Assembly: GCF_041146795.1 (NCBI RefSeq)
Contig: NC_135187.1
Location: 19,254,056 to 19,318,055, forward strand
From: Maylandia zebra
Lineage: Eukaryota > Chordata > Actinopteri > Cichliformes > Cichlidae
Direction of reading: 5' to 3'
DNA: 64,000 nt
Of this stretch, positions 15,101-23,370 are shown one piece after another. Both the position numbers and the translations under genes were made by a program. Numbering within the stretch: position 1 is the first letter of the stretch; each line of letters starts with the position of its first letter. The notes under the pieces are model-generated. The model was not told the DNA's origin. It worked only from the letters and a program-made list of their open reading frames with translations, and searched no databases.

Positions 15101-17479
15101 TACCTCTGGTGCAAATTACTGACCTCTGTCATCATTTTAGGTGGGGGAACTTGCACAATCGGTGGCTGACTAAATACTTTTTTGCCCCACTGTATGTGTG
15201 TAAATGTGATTGTTCTCTGCACGTTATAAACTGCAGGTATAAACTGTTTCTCTGGAGTCTCTGCTTCACTTCTCTGTGGAAGCCGGAAACAAAAATCTAG
15301 TTTTTGTCACCCATAACTCAAAATTTTGTGTTATTATCTAAAAGTTTTGACGTAATAGCTCAATATTTCAAGTCATTTTTTCATGAGTTTGAGTTAGTAA
15401 GTTGAGATTTTGAGATATGAATGGCAAAAATGTGTTTTGTTTTGTTTTTCAGTAGCAGAAATAGGCTTCTTCAAATATTCTTCTACTGTTTCACAGAAGC
15501 TTTGTGAGCAGACAGAAGATATGGATGTAAAGTGAAGAAAGCGAAGGTAAGGGGACGGGAGGAGGAGATGGAGGGCCTGAGTGTGTGGTAGCCATTGTGA
15601 TTTTACTACTGATGAGTTGGCAGTCTCTTCTGGCAAAATTTTCCCTCTACCACTTCAGAGTGCTCCGTCTATCTCAGCGCTCTGTTTTCTTTTTCCTTGT
15701 TTGATCCCTCTAAAACAGGCAGCGGTAGAGGACACAGCCTCAGCCTTTACCTGTCTACACATGCCCGCTCTTTCTCTCTCTTTCCCATTAGATAATGGGA
15801 TAGAAATATTTCATGCTCTTTCTCAAATATACACACCTCTCTCTTCTTGTAAACATAGCTTCACATCCTGTGACTCCCACAATATATGCATTTTCTCACA
15901 CAAACACACTGATTTCTGAACAACGGCCCAGGTTTTTTTCATTTCCACACACACACTAATGACGTGACAGTGTATCTGCTTGCAGCTGATGCAGAAACAT
16001 TCACAGCTGAAAATCCACAGCGGCTTCCTCTGGTCTGCTTCCTGGTCTGTGATGCCCCTCTGACATCATTCAACATGGATGCTTAGGGGCAGCCCACTTC
16101 CTCTTTGCTTCCACTGACTTCAACAGAACAAAAGTCAGAGCATTCATCAAAGACTGTAACTTCTCCGCCTTGTGCTCCTGCAAATATCCCACCAAGATCT
16201 CTCTTTGTTATGATTAGCTTTGCCAGAGATATATTTATAGTAACTACAGAGGGATAAACACCAGTCTGTGCCCTAACGTCCCAGAGTTTGGCACAGAAGT
16301 TTTGTTCTCATTCCAAACAATCAGTCATATAGGACAGCAATGTGCTGATATGAGTTTGGCACACATTCAGACATACGCACCGTAGCCTTGTTTTCCGTAG
16401 GCGAGTTGAGGTGGGATCTTCACCAGTCTTCTCTCGTTGACACACATTCCCACGAGAGCTTTGTCCATCCCTTCAATCAACTGCTTCTTGCCAACAAAGA
16501 CATTGTACGTGCTGCCACGGTCATAACTAAAACATGCACAAAAACAGACTGTCAGGGAATTATCTATGAGGATGTTGCTGTGTAACATGAATCGTTTTAT
16601 TCCCTGGCTTTAATCACATTTCCTTTGAGGCAATGACTTCAGGTTTTTAAAGTGACTGCCTTTCTTTTTCATATTTCAACATCTTAACAGCCTTTTATTT
16701 CTAAAGATTTAACATAAAGACTCTTGTGCAAAAATGTAAGTCTATTTCTCACTAAAACTGGGCCACGGTGTTATCTTAATCTGCAGAGTGCATCATAGTT
16801 TATGCTGTAATCAATTGTGCAGTAAATCAAATGTGACAGTGTATGTGGGGCTTTGGGTGTCTGCCCAGCTGACCACTGTGCAAGACATTTTCACTGTCAG
16901 TGGTTTGCAAAGTGGAGTTCGGGGGACTTTAAAGGTCGTGGAAGAAGCATCTGCATAAAACAAAAACTAGTTTAACTGACCCTGTGCTAACTTGCATATG
17001 ACAAATAAAACTGAAAACTGAAACTAAATTATCTCTCAGATCGGGGTCCTGTGTAATCCCTGTTACCGTCTGTTTTCCAGACGACACAAAAACAGTTTTG
17101 GACCCTGAGATTAAGCACCAGAGCTCAGGCTGTCTGGTTGCCTGCGTGGCTCACAGGGGCGAACCACTAAACGCGCACTTTTACGCATCGCGCACGCTGC
17201 TCGGACCGTGCAGCCGGTCTTCTAAACGCAAAGGTGCTAAAGTGAGAGGGAAATAATGCAGATGTGAGACACTCACCTGGAGTCGAACTTGTTGCCGTCT
17301 GGAAACGTGCCGATGTAGTGATACCTGACAAAATCTCCCACTTTGACCGCGCGCACACACTGCTCTGGCACGGAGGTTTTCTCAATGAGGATGTCGTCTA
17401 ACGGTACCGGAGGAGCGTTGCAGGCGGCGAACGTCACCAGAACCGAGAGATACAACACCCCTTGCGCGCACTTGATCAT
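3175..17479 (-). CDS. fkbp9: FK506-binding protein 9 (ER peptidyl-prolyl cis-trans isomerase), 10 coding exons
   Basis: ER-lumenal peptidyl-prolyl cis-trans isomerase of the multi-FKBP-domain family, which assists folding of secreted proteins including procollagen. Coding exons in transcript order: 17277-17479, 16381-16526, 12997-13186, 12772-12917, 10350-10539, 6957-7102, 6460-6649, 4182-4327, 3431-3594, 3175-3354. All junctions are GT-AG in phase and give 566 aa (human FKBP9 is about 570). Residues 1-22 form a signal peptide. Four FKBP domains start near residues 49, 160, 272 and 384, with DFVRYHY-type openings and MCVGERR / PPHLGYG cores and Asn-X-Ser/Thr sites in domains 2-4. Two EF-hands follow (about 490 and 540; the second is canonical, [12 protein letters not shown]). 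The C terminus is HDEL, an ER-retrieval signal. FKBP9 is preferred over FKBP10 because of GTFPDG in domain 1 and [11 protein letters not shown] before the EF-hands. An upstream in-frame ATG at 17638 is rejected because the signal peptide begins at 17479. crtap is divergent, 1.1 kb away. Confidence 0.95.
4082..4144. repeat. Imperfect inverted repeat (intronic hairpin) beside fkbp9 exon 8
   Basis: The arm at 4082-4101 is the reverse complement of 4123-4144 apart from one extra CA in the right arm. The loop is about 21 bp. It lies about 38 bp downstream (in transcript sense) of the exon 8 donor at 4181/4182, so it could fold in the pre-mRNA. Function unknown. Confidence 0.6.
4905..5260 (-). mobile_element. 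Decayed Tc1/mariner-like transposase fragment
   Basis: Read on the minus strand, this stretch gives broken frames containing a WTDETKAE motif, the first catalytic Asp block of Tc1-type DDE transposases, followed by frameshifted N-terminal-type sequence. The plus strand resembles a dispersed fish Tc1 family I recognise by its phrases. No intact ORF remains and I could not place the ends. It sits in fkbp9 intron 8 (4328-6459 side). Confidence 0.55.
7610..7935. repeat. Dispersed fish repeat, family unassigned
   Basis: Contains a self-complementary motif: AAACTTCTTCA-type sequence around 7650-7700 with an internal inverted repeat of AAGTTTCTTGAAGAAGTTTC type. This is typical of a common interspersed fish repeat, possibly the end of a Penelope-like element. 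It has no coding capacity. It lies in an fkbp9 intron (7103-10349). Confidence 0.35.
8655..9085 (+). mobile_element. 3' end of an L2-type LINE (5'-truncated, one internal stop)
   Basis: The plus-strand frame from about 8692 reads the C-terminal tail of an L2/Maui-like reverse transcriptase (..NPKRALRSS.., [20 protein letters not shown], ..[15 protein letters not shown]) and ends at a stop near 8930. One TGA interrupts it. A non-coding tail with a short TTTGATT-type repeat follows. It inserted opposite to fkbp9 in the 7103-10349 intron. The family call rests on remembered consensus patterns. Confidence 0.6.
10884..11507 (+). mobile_element. Solo LTR with 5-bp target-site duplication
   Basis: A 624-bp unit starts TGTCACGG and ends CATGACA, so it has TG..CA termini. 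It is flanked by a perfect CATGC duplication (10879-10883 and 11508-11512). Inside are a TATTTAAG promoter-like box (about 11072) and an AATAAA near 11441, the expected LTR order on the plus strand. A 23-nt C tract (11345-11367) lies within it. There is no internal retroelement sequence, so it is a recombined solo LTR. A relative of the same family lies at 40696-41170. It sits in the fkbp9 intron between the exons at 12772 and 10539, antisense to the gene. Confidence 0.8.
11628..12475. mobile_element. Possible MITE with degenerate terminal inverted repeats
   Basis: The left end (about 11628-11710) and the reverse complement of the right end (about 12390-12475) share GCGG.AGAAAGTA, GTACTTAAGT and ATCTGTACTTT motifs. 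The interior is AT-rich and non-coding. This pattern fits a non-autonomous DNA transposon, possibly hAT-like. Exact ends and target duplication were not resolved. Confidence 0.45.
12655..12735. repeat. Short fragment of a common fish interspersed repeat
   Basis: The ATCCATCCGTCTATTTTCTT start followed by a GCTTATCCCAGCTGTC-like block matches a dispersed fish repeat. A second diverged copy occurs at about 54110-54240 in this window. It lies just left of the fkbp9 exon at 12772. Non-coding. Confidence 0.4.
13434..13583 (+). mobile_element. 3' end fragment of an older Tc1-type transposon
   Basis: It shares ATGTCAATATGGACCAAA and the following transposase C-terminal region with the decayed Tc1 copy at 26275-26390, then ends with a GGTGTACCTAATAAA and GGTGAGTGTATA terminal repeat. 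Only the last about 150 bp remain. The younger Tc1 element at 13586 landed in the TA-rich sequence at its very end. Confidence 0.65.
13586..15192 (+). mobile_element. Complete Tc1/mariner transposon with near-identical long inverted repeats
   Basis: This 1607-bp element begins CAGTGGGG and ends CCCCACTG, flanked by TA dinucleotides (13584-13585 and 15193-15194), the usual Tc1 target duplication. Terminal inverted repeats are about 205 bp (13586-13791 against 14987-15192). By eye they differ only in the length of one A/T run (9 against 12). They bracket an uninterrupted transposase ORF. High arm identity and the intact ORF indicate very recent insertion. Location: fkbp9 intron 2 (13187-16380), transposase antisense to fkbp9. 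Confidence 0.93.
13951..14973 (+). CDS. Tc1-family transposase, intact 340 aa
   Basis: Cut-and-paste DDE transposase of the DD34E Tc1 type. The N-terminal half has two helix-turn-helix-like units (..[20 protein letters not shown].. near residues 25-50) and a PRSGAPRK linker resembling the GRPR motif. The catalytic triad is visible: Asp in MWSDETK, Asp in QHDNDPKH, and Glu in [11 protein letters not shown], with 34 residues between the last two. There is no stop or frameshift, and 340 aa is full length for Tc1 transposases. The start at 13951 gives a typical MAKTKELS beginning. It lies between the element's inverted repeats. Whether it is expressed or active cannot be seen from sequence. Confidence 0.93.
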   Translation: MAKTKELSKDTRKSIVDLHQTGKSESTIGKQLGVKKSTVGAIIRKWKTYKTTDNLPRSGAPRKISSRGVKMIMRTVSKDPRTTRGDLVNDLQRAGTKVTKVTISNTLQRQGIKSRSARRVPLLKPVHVQARLKFAREHMDDTAEDWENVMWSDETKVELFGINSTRRVWRKKNTELHPKNTIPTVKHGGGNIMLWGCFSAKGTGRLIRVKDRMNGAMYREILSQNLLPSVRTLKMKRGWVFQHDNDPKHTAQATKEWLRKKHLKVLQWPSQSPDLNPIENLWRELKVCVARRQPQNITALEKICMEEWAKIPATVCANLVKTYSKRLTSVIANKGYVTKY

Positions 17480-18591
17480 TGTGACCGAGGAGAACGATTT
17501 GAGACGATGGAGGTAACTGTGGGTACGGCCTGCCTGTGTGCCCGCTGACTCCCTGTCCCCCGGTGCTTTGATTTCCTCTACTCCGATTTGGACACAAGTC
17601 CTGCTTCTGGTTCCAGCATAGGACTGATCACGTGTCAAGCCAGAGAAAAAGCCGCACTACATCCGGTTTGAATATTACAAGTAAAACTTTGACTATTCGT
17701 CTAAATGTGACGCATTGTTAATAAAACCCAAATACAAGAGGTTGAAACGTGTGGTCCAATATCTCTGTGCCACACAAGCAAAAAACACACAATATTAGAT
17801 TAGAAAATTTGACTCTTATTTTGACACAGTGACGTATTACTTCCGTGTTTCGCTCCAGCTGACTTAACGCCCTTTGCAATTGAATGGGATAGTTGGGGCA
17901 CCGCGCTTTGCTCTTGCGCAGTGCTGCCCGAGTTATGTGTCAACGTGGAAACATTGGGGTCTCCAAACAGATGCGGACACATCCACCTGGATCCATAAAA
18001 AAAAAAAAAACAATATCTGCATATCTGGCTACGCCTCTGATTTATAGTCAAAGCGTAAGAATAAGCAGCACGCATAACGATTGCTGCTGACTTTACGCAC
18101 AGATAGAGTTATGTTGGTGGTGTTCAGGTTTTTGGAGGGGAGGCAGACAGAGCAGGAATGTTTCTACGTGGCAGTGGGAGGAGAAGAGGTGGAGGGGGGA
18201 CAATCTCACCGGGGGTTCAATTAGGCAAGAAAGAGGTTCAAGCTTTAAATGTGAAAAAAATATTGTAAAAAAGTAAAGCAGACGGTAAATACTCAAATCC
18301 TTCGGGTAAAATACACTCTTTTTGAATTCATGCTTTCCCTAATAAAAGTTATGAAATGTAGATTTTCAGCCCGGTTTTTCAGTTGTAATGTGAAAATCCG
18401 AACAACTGTAAAGTTTTACTTTTGTAATTTAATGGGAGGAGCACCTCCAGTAGCTCCCACTGGACGGAGCGATCTTGCCAGCCCCGTGCCCGTGGGAGGG
18501 GAGGTTTTGTCTGGATACGTGGTGGAACTTGAGGCGGGCCTATAGACCCACGCTCAACAGCCTACCCTTCCAGCTCTTTCCAGCCTCAAAA
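17480..18591. promoter_or_regulatory. Divergent promoter interval shared by fkbp9 and crtap
   Basis: Only 1112 bp separate the two start codons, so the interval must hold both 5' UTRs and both promoters. It has CpG-containing segments at each end and no convincing TATA box for either gene. An ERSE-like motif lies at 17756-17774. No transposon insertion interrupts it. Shared regulation is inferred from geometry and from both products being ER collagen-maturation factors. Confidence 0.6.
17756..17774 (+). promoter_or_regulatory. ERSE-like motif (CCAAT-N9-CCACA)
   Basis: CCAAT at 17756-17760, nine bases, then CCACA at 17770-17774. The ER stress response element is CCAAT-N9-CCACG, so this is one mismatch off at the last base. 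It lies 277 bp upstream of the fkbp9 ATG and 818 bp upstream of the crtap ATG. A single near-match can occur by chance. Confidence 0.35.
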
Positions 18592-21500
18592 ATGGCTACC
18601 TCCACTGCTTCCCAGCTTTTTTCTGCCTTATTAGTCGCATTTTTCGTCTCCGTGGTGAACTCCCAGTATGAGAAATACAGCTTCAGGAGTTTCCCCAGGC
18701 ATGAGCTCATGCCTCTGGAGTCCGCTTACAAATATGCACTGGATCAGTACACCGGGGAGAAGTGGAAGGAGACGGTGGAGTACATGGAGGTGTCTCTGCG
18801 ACTCTACCGGCTGCTGCGGGACAGCGAGGCCTTCTGCAACCTTAACTGCAGCTCCGTGAGGCTGGAGGACGAGCAGAGGTTTGCGGAGTTTCCAGAGCTG
18901 CAGGCGTTTGGAAACGTTATGAAAAGAGCGCAGTGTCTGAAGCGCTGCAAACAGGGCTTACCCGCTTTCAGGCAGACCATGCCCAGCCGGGACACTATAG
19001 ATGAATTTGAGAGGAGGGAGCCGTACAAATACCTTCAATATGCCTACTTCAAAGTAAGCAGAACTAATAAGGAGGGGGCCTCGAAGGGGTCCCCTAAATG
19101 AGATTGGAGTCTCAAACTTTCTTTACCCAGTGATAATGGTTTATTTAACTATGGTCGTGATTTTTCCCCGACGTGCGTTTTGACGTCATCTACGTGCCAC
19201 GGATGCACAATTGGGGGTCTGCTGTAAGAACTAAACTCTTGTGGTTTATGGTCCATTTTTAAGGAAAGGACATCTTAGAATCGTCAATTTTACACGCACA
19301 GCATGGTCACAGAAAGTCGACTGTTAAAGCAAATTTATGAATAGTTCAGGAAGCTGAGAAACATGACAAACGCAGATGATCCCATGTGGAAGTGTTAGTC
19401 AATATAGTTATTGTATTTTTAACATTTCCATGCTGGTGATTTCCTCCACATGTCCCAAGGGGTCACCGAAAAGTTTCATTTTAATAGAAACTAATGTAAT
19501 CACATCATATTGAACTCCCAGTTGCCACAACTAAGCTCATAGGGCAATGCCAAAAAAGGGGGAAGACACACTGTTTTGCATCAGTTTCGCAAAGTAATCT
19601 ATTAATCTAAAATAATTAAAAATATGCAGCAGTAACGGAGCGTGAAGTAAGATGTGCATGAGAGTGGAGATGTGTGTGAGGAATCAGAATCAGCTTTACT
19701 GACGAGGTATGTTTACATATACAAGTTACAGGACTACACCGTGACACAGACATTAATAGCACATCATCTTTATATCAAAGATGTTGGAATCAATGTAATA
19801 AATATATAGTTACTATATATCAGTTCAATTCAACTTTATTGTATGCAGTTATATTTATAATTATAATTATAGTGCTTTATATACAGTTGAAGTTGAAGCA
19901 GATGTCAGTGATGAGGAAACAACAGGGGTCAACACACTGCCAACAATATAAGTTGTGGTCAGTTTTGGTGATTTAAACAGATTAATAAGTGAAGACAAAC
20001 ATCAGCTGATAACTGATAAATGACATCACTCTTACAAGTAAATCTACTGCTGCATGTGACACTCATTTCATTTCAGGTTAGTACCATAGGCTTTGTGTGG
20101 TTTCTTTACTGACCAGCACAAAAACAAATCATTTTAATGTGTGTTTTTGTGTTCTAGTCTGACAACCTGGCCAAGGCGGTGTCTGCTGCCCACACCTTCC
20201 TCCTGAAACACCCGGATGATGAGATGATGCAGAGAAACATGGCCTACTACAAGAGTCTGCCTGGAGCCGAGGAGCACCTGAAAGACCTGGAGACCAAATC
20301 CTACGAGGTAGGCACAGATACATGCTTTAAACACAGTGAGGCACGCTTTCATTTTGATCCTTTCTGATTTCTCGAGGCTTTTATCCACAAGAGGTGTCAC
20401 TCCCATGTGGCATGCAGCCCACTCTGTTATTGGCTCTGTGGGTGCCCTGACGTGGAAGCAGCCTGTGGTCGTGCAGATCAAACGGGCATATCTGGGAATA
20501 TGAACTTGCCAGTTTTGGTCTGAGGACTTTAAGGCATCCTTGGCACGGCCTCAGTGGCTACATCCACTTTACTTTACGCTACAAAATTTCATATGTCTTG
20601 ATATTTATTAGCGTTGTTATGTAAAATACAAGCGTGGGAAGGTGGAAAAAGAGAGTCTGCAACCATTACTTGTCAAAGATTTCAGACAGAAGATAATCAT
20701 AGTGTTGAAAATGATTAATACTGAGTCCTTCATCAAAGTTTGCATTAACACTCTGGATTGTGTTTTCAAATCCTTTTTTCTTGTGGTATCCCAGACCTTA
20801 TTTATACGTGCCGTGAGGGCGTACAATGGCGAAAACTTCCGTACCTCGGTGTCAGACATGGAGCTGGCACTGAGGGACTTCTTCAAGGTCTACGACGAGT
20901 GTCTGGCTGCGTCTGAGGGACCGAGGGACATCAGAGATTTTAAAGACTTCTACCCCTCGATAGCTGGTCAGCTCATGTCCATCTCATGTGCAGTCATGAC
21001 TGTTTATTGAAGGCCTAAACTTATTTTCTGTTTAGACCACTACATGGAAGTGCTGGAGAGGAAGGCCGGGTGTGAGAGCGACCTGACACCTGTTGTCGGC
21101 GGTTATGTTGTTGAGAAGTTTGTGGCCACCATGTACCACTACTTGCAGTTCGCCTACTACAAGCGTGAGTAGTACTCAGCTGGCAGCTTTGAGCAGAGAA
21201 GTATTTCTCTTTCGAATTTCTGAGGTTCGTTTGCTGGCGTTTGACTGTGACTTTGCTTTCAGTGAATGACTTGAAGAACGCAGTGCCGTGTGCAACCAGC
21301 TACTTGCTGTTTGACCCCAATGATGAAGTCATGAAGAACAACGTGGAGTATTACAAGTTCCACAAAAGCAAGTGGGGGCTGATAGATGAGGATTTCCTCC
21401 CCAGATCAGTGAGTGATGTTCAGATATGTTCACAGAATATGCACACACCTGATTGATGCATCTCAGCCTGGGAAAGCATATTGTGGATTTATTTAAAAAG

Positions 21501-23157
21501 CTTGTTTTATTTATTTATGTTTTTGTTATGATGATGATGACAAGTCCCTGAAGGACTTATTTCACATTTTTGGACGCATGTTTATTAGCCTTTTTACCTA
21601 AAAGTTGTTGAAAAGATCTGTTCGCAAATATGAAGCCTAGCAGGGCACAAGTCTGTGCACTGCAGGGTATCTGTGTTCTTATTGATTTTCACAGGTGCCC
21701 ATGAGTGAATCCTGGAAGTTTCCACCCTGTTTCAAGCGTTTAATGTTAATTAAGTTCATATAGTAAGCCATTTGCCATATGCAGGTTTATTGTTAAAAAC
21801 AGATATAAAAATGCATCAGTGCCAAAAACTGCAGTTCCTCCAGCAGCCACTTGAGGTTGGCTCTAAAAGTGAGATCAGCGCCATGGACTACCTTGTTAAA
21901 AAGCAAAGTGGCTGTAGTTAGCAGCTGTCTGCTGGGCTTCACCACAGCTGACCTCTCAGTCATGATTGTGGTGTTGGTGTATTTTGTAGCATTTACCTTT
22001 TGTGCAGGTAATTTCTCTAACAGCCCATCCAAGAAAGCAGAAGGTTTTATAAGTAAAATTTTATTGAACAAAGTTTAACTTAATTCAACTGAATTTATAT
22101 AGCACCAAATCACAACAACTGTCCCCTAAATGTGATTTAGATTGTAAGATAAAGACCCTACAATAATACAAAGAAACCCCAACAATTAAACGAACCCTTT
22201 TGAATAAGCGCTTGGCAACAGTAGGAAAGAAAAACAATCTTTTAACAGGAAGAACCCTCTGACAGATCTAAGCTGAGGGCAGGCGGCCAGCTGAATGTAT
22301 TTTTGATATACCAGTAATTTTTAAAAAAAGTATAACTGTTCCTATAAAATGTTTATTGCTTTGTCACAGAAACACACACATCCTAAAGAGGACTTATTGG
22401 TTTCTTCCCCGCTTTTGAGTCTTTGGGTCTCTCTGACACTCATCATTTCTTTGACTGTTGTCCTGCAGGAGGCAGTCCGGTACTACAATCAGACCACCAT
22501 GCAGCTTCAGATGTTGGAGTTCTCCAAACAGCGTCTGGCCAGCGACGATGAGGTGCGTGGTTTGTATCAAAGGATCTTTCCAGGCGGGAGGTTATCTTAG
22601 GTCAAGTGAAGTGAACATAAGATGCAGTCTATGCATAAAAATAGAAATACATAATTCCCATTAAATCACAGTTTGGACTGCACTGTTTGCATCTGTGAGC
22701 TTGTGTAACTGGGAAAACCCTGGATTCCTCAGGCTGGTCACATGATGACCTTCAGTACAATGTGTCCAGTGTTTATTAGACTGCAATATCACAGACAGCC
22801 GTGAGGTGGCAGTGTTGCATCATTTTTCTTTAAGTTATTTTACTGCAAGCACAAGAAGTGTGGCCATCAGGCCAACCCATAAGCCAGGATTACATGCTGT
22901 ACGTGGTAAATACTATTCAGTTACTGACTGTAATCTCTTCAGTAATGCAGAATATGAGAAATCACAGATAAAACTGCGAGTGTGAGGATTAATGGTAATC
23001 CACTTAGTGGAAAAAACCTCGCTTTGAAACAAAACAGCCCCTCCTGAGTTGTCTCTGTGTCATTGTTTTTTCGTGTTTGTGTCTGCAGGGGGAGGTGGTC
23101 GAGTTTATAGATGAGTTCCTGGATGAGGATGAGGAGAAGATTCTGCCGAAACACTGA
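18592..23157 (+). CDS. crtap: Cartilage-associated protein, subunit of the prolyl 3-hydroxylation complex, 7 exons
   Basis: CRTAP is the non-catalytic partner of prolyl 3-hydroxylase 1 and cyclophilin B in the ER complex that 3-hydroxylates procollagen. Exons: 18592-19053, 20158-20307, 20795-20966, 21036-21164, 21263-21408, 22469-22552, 23089-23157. These join in phase to 403 aa (human 401). Residues 1-24 are a signal peptide ending ..VVNS before [11 protein letters not shown]. Family hallmarks are visible: [98 protein letters not shown], and an acidic C terminus. There is no KDEL-type tail, as in CRTAP. P3H4 is the nearest alternative. The close match to CRTAP and the susd5-fbxl2 neighbours decide for crtap. 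It is divergent from fkbp9. Confidence 0.96.
19181..19201 (+). promoter_or_regulatory. CRE plus ACGTG/CCACG cluster in crtap intron 1
   Basis: A palindromic TGACGTCA (19181-19188) is followed within a few bases by TACGTG and CCACGG. CRE, ACGTG and CCACG cores are bound by ATF/XBP1-type bZIP factors. It lies about 130 bp after exon 1. Function is inferred only. Confidence 0.3.
19681..19900. repeat. Fish interspersed repeat fragments in crtap intron 1
   Basis: GAATCAGAATCAGCTTTACT near 19683 is the recognisable end of a widespread fish SINE-like repeat. TTCAATTCAACTTTATTG near 19825 starts a second fragment of a different common repeat. Both are diverged and non-coding. Confidence 0.45.
22076..22300. 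repeat. Degenerate fish dispersed repeat in crtap intron 5
   Basis: The blocks TTATATAGCACCAAATCACA, GACCCTACAATAATACA and TTTTAACAGGAAGAA are in the order of a repeat very common in percomorph genomes. The copy is diverged and has no ORF. It lies between exons 5 and 6. Confidence 0.5.
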
Positions 23158-23364
23158 AAAACAACACAAAACACTCCCAATTTTTATATTTATCGGGTTT
23201 ACAGTCTGTGGTTGATCGAGTTTGTTTTACTTTCCTACTGCGTGCCCATTAATATTCTGTTCAGTGGACATACAGCATAGTGGCTTAATAATTTAAAGAA
23301 AACTGAAATATTTTGTCTCGTCTTTTGTGAATCACACGAGTATGACTTTTTTTTTTTTTTTTAC

Positions 23365-23370
23365 AATAAA
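23365..23370 (+). terminator. crtap: crtap poly(A) signal AATAAA
   Basis: AATAAA about 208 bp after the crtap stop codon, just after a T-run, is the first canonical poly(A) signal downstream. It gives a short 3' UTR. No cDNA was available to confirm use. Confidence 0.6.

Noticed and set aside
3175-17479. Identity as FKBP10
   Set aside because: Domain 1 GTFPDG and the [11 protein letters not shown] linker before the EF-hands match FKBP9, and the C terminus is HDEL preceded by KADEAAA rather than the FKBP10-type ending.
17480-17638. Upstream in-frame start of fkbp9 at 17638
   Set aside because: It would add 53 hydrophilic residues in front of a clear signal peptide that begins at 17479.
18592-23157. 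Identity as P3H4 (LEPREL4)
   Set aside because: The divergent FKBP neighbour suggested P3H4, but the protein matches CRTAP throughout (403 aa) and is followed by susd5 and fbxl2 as in human 3p22.3.
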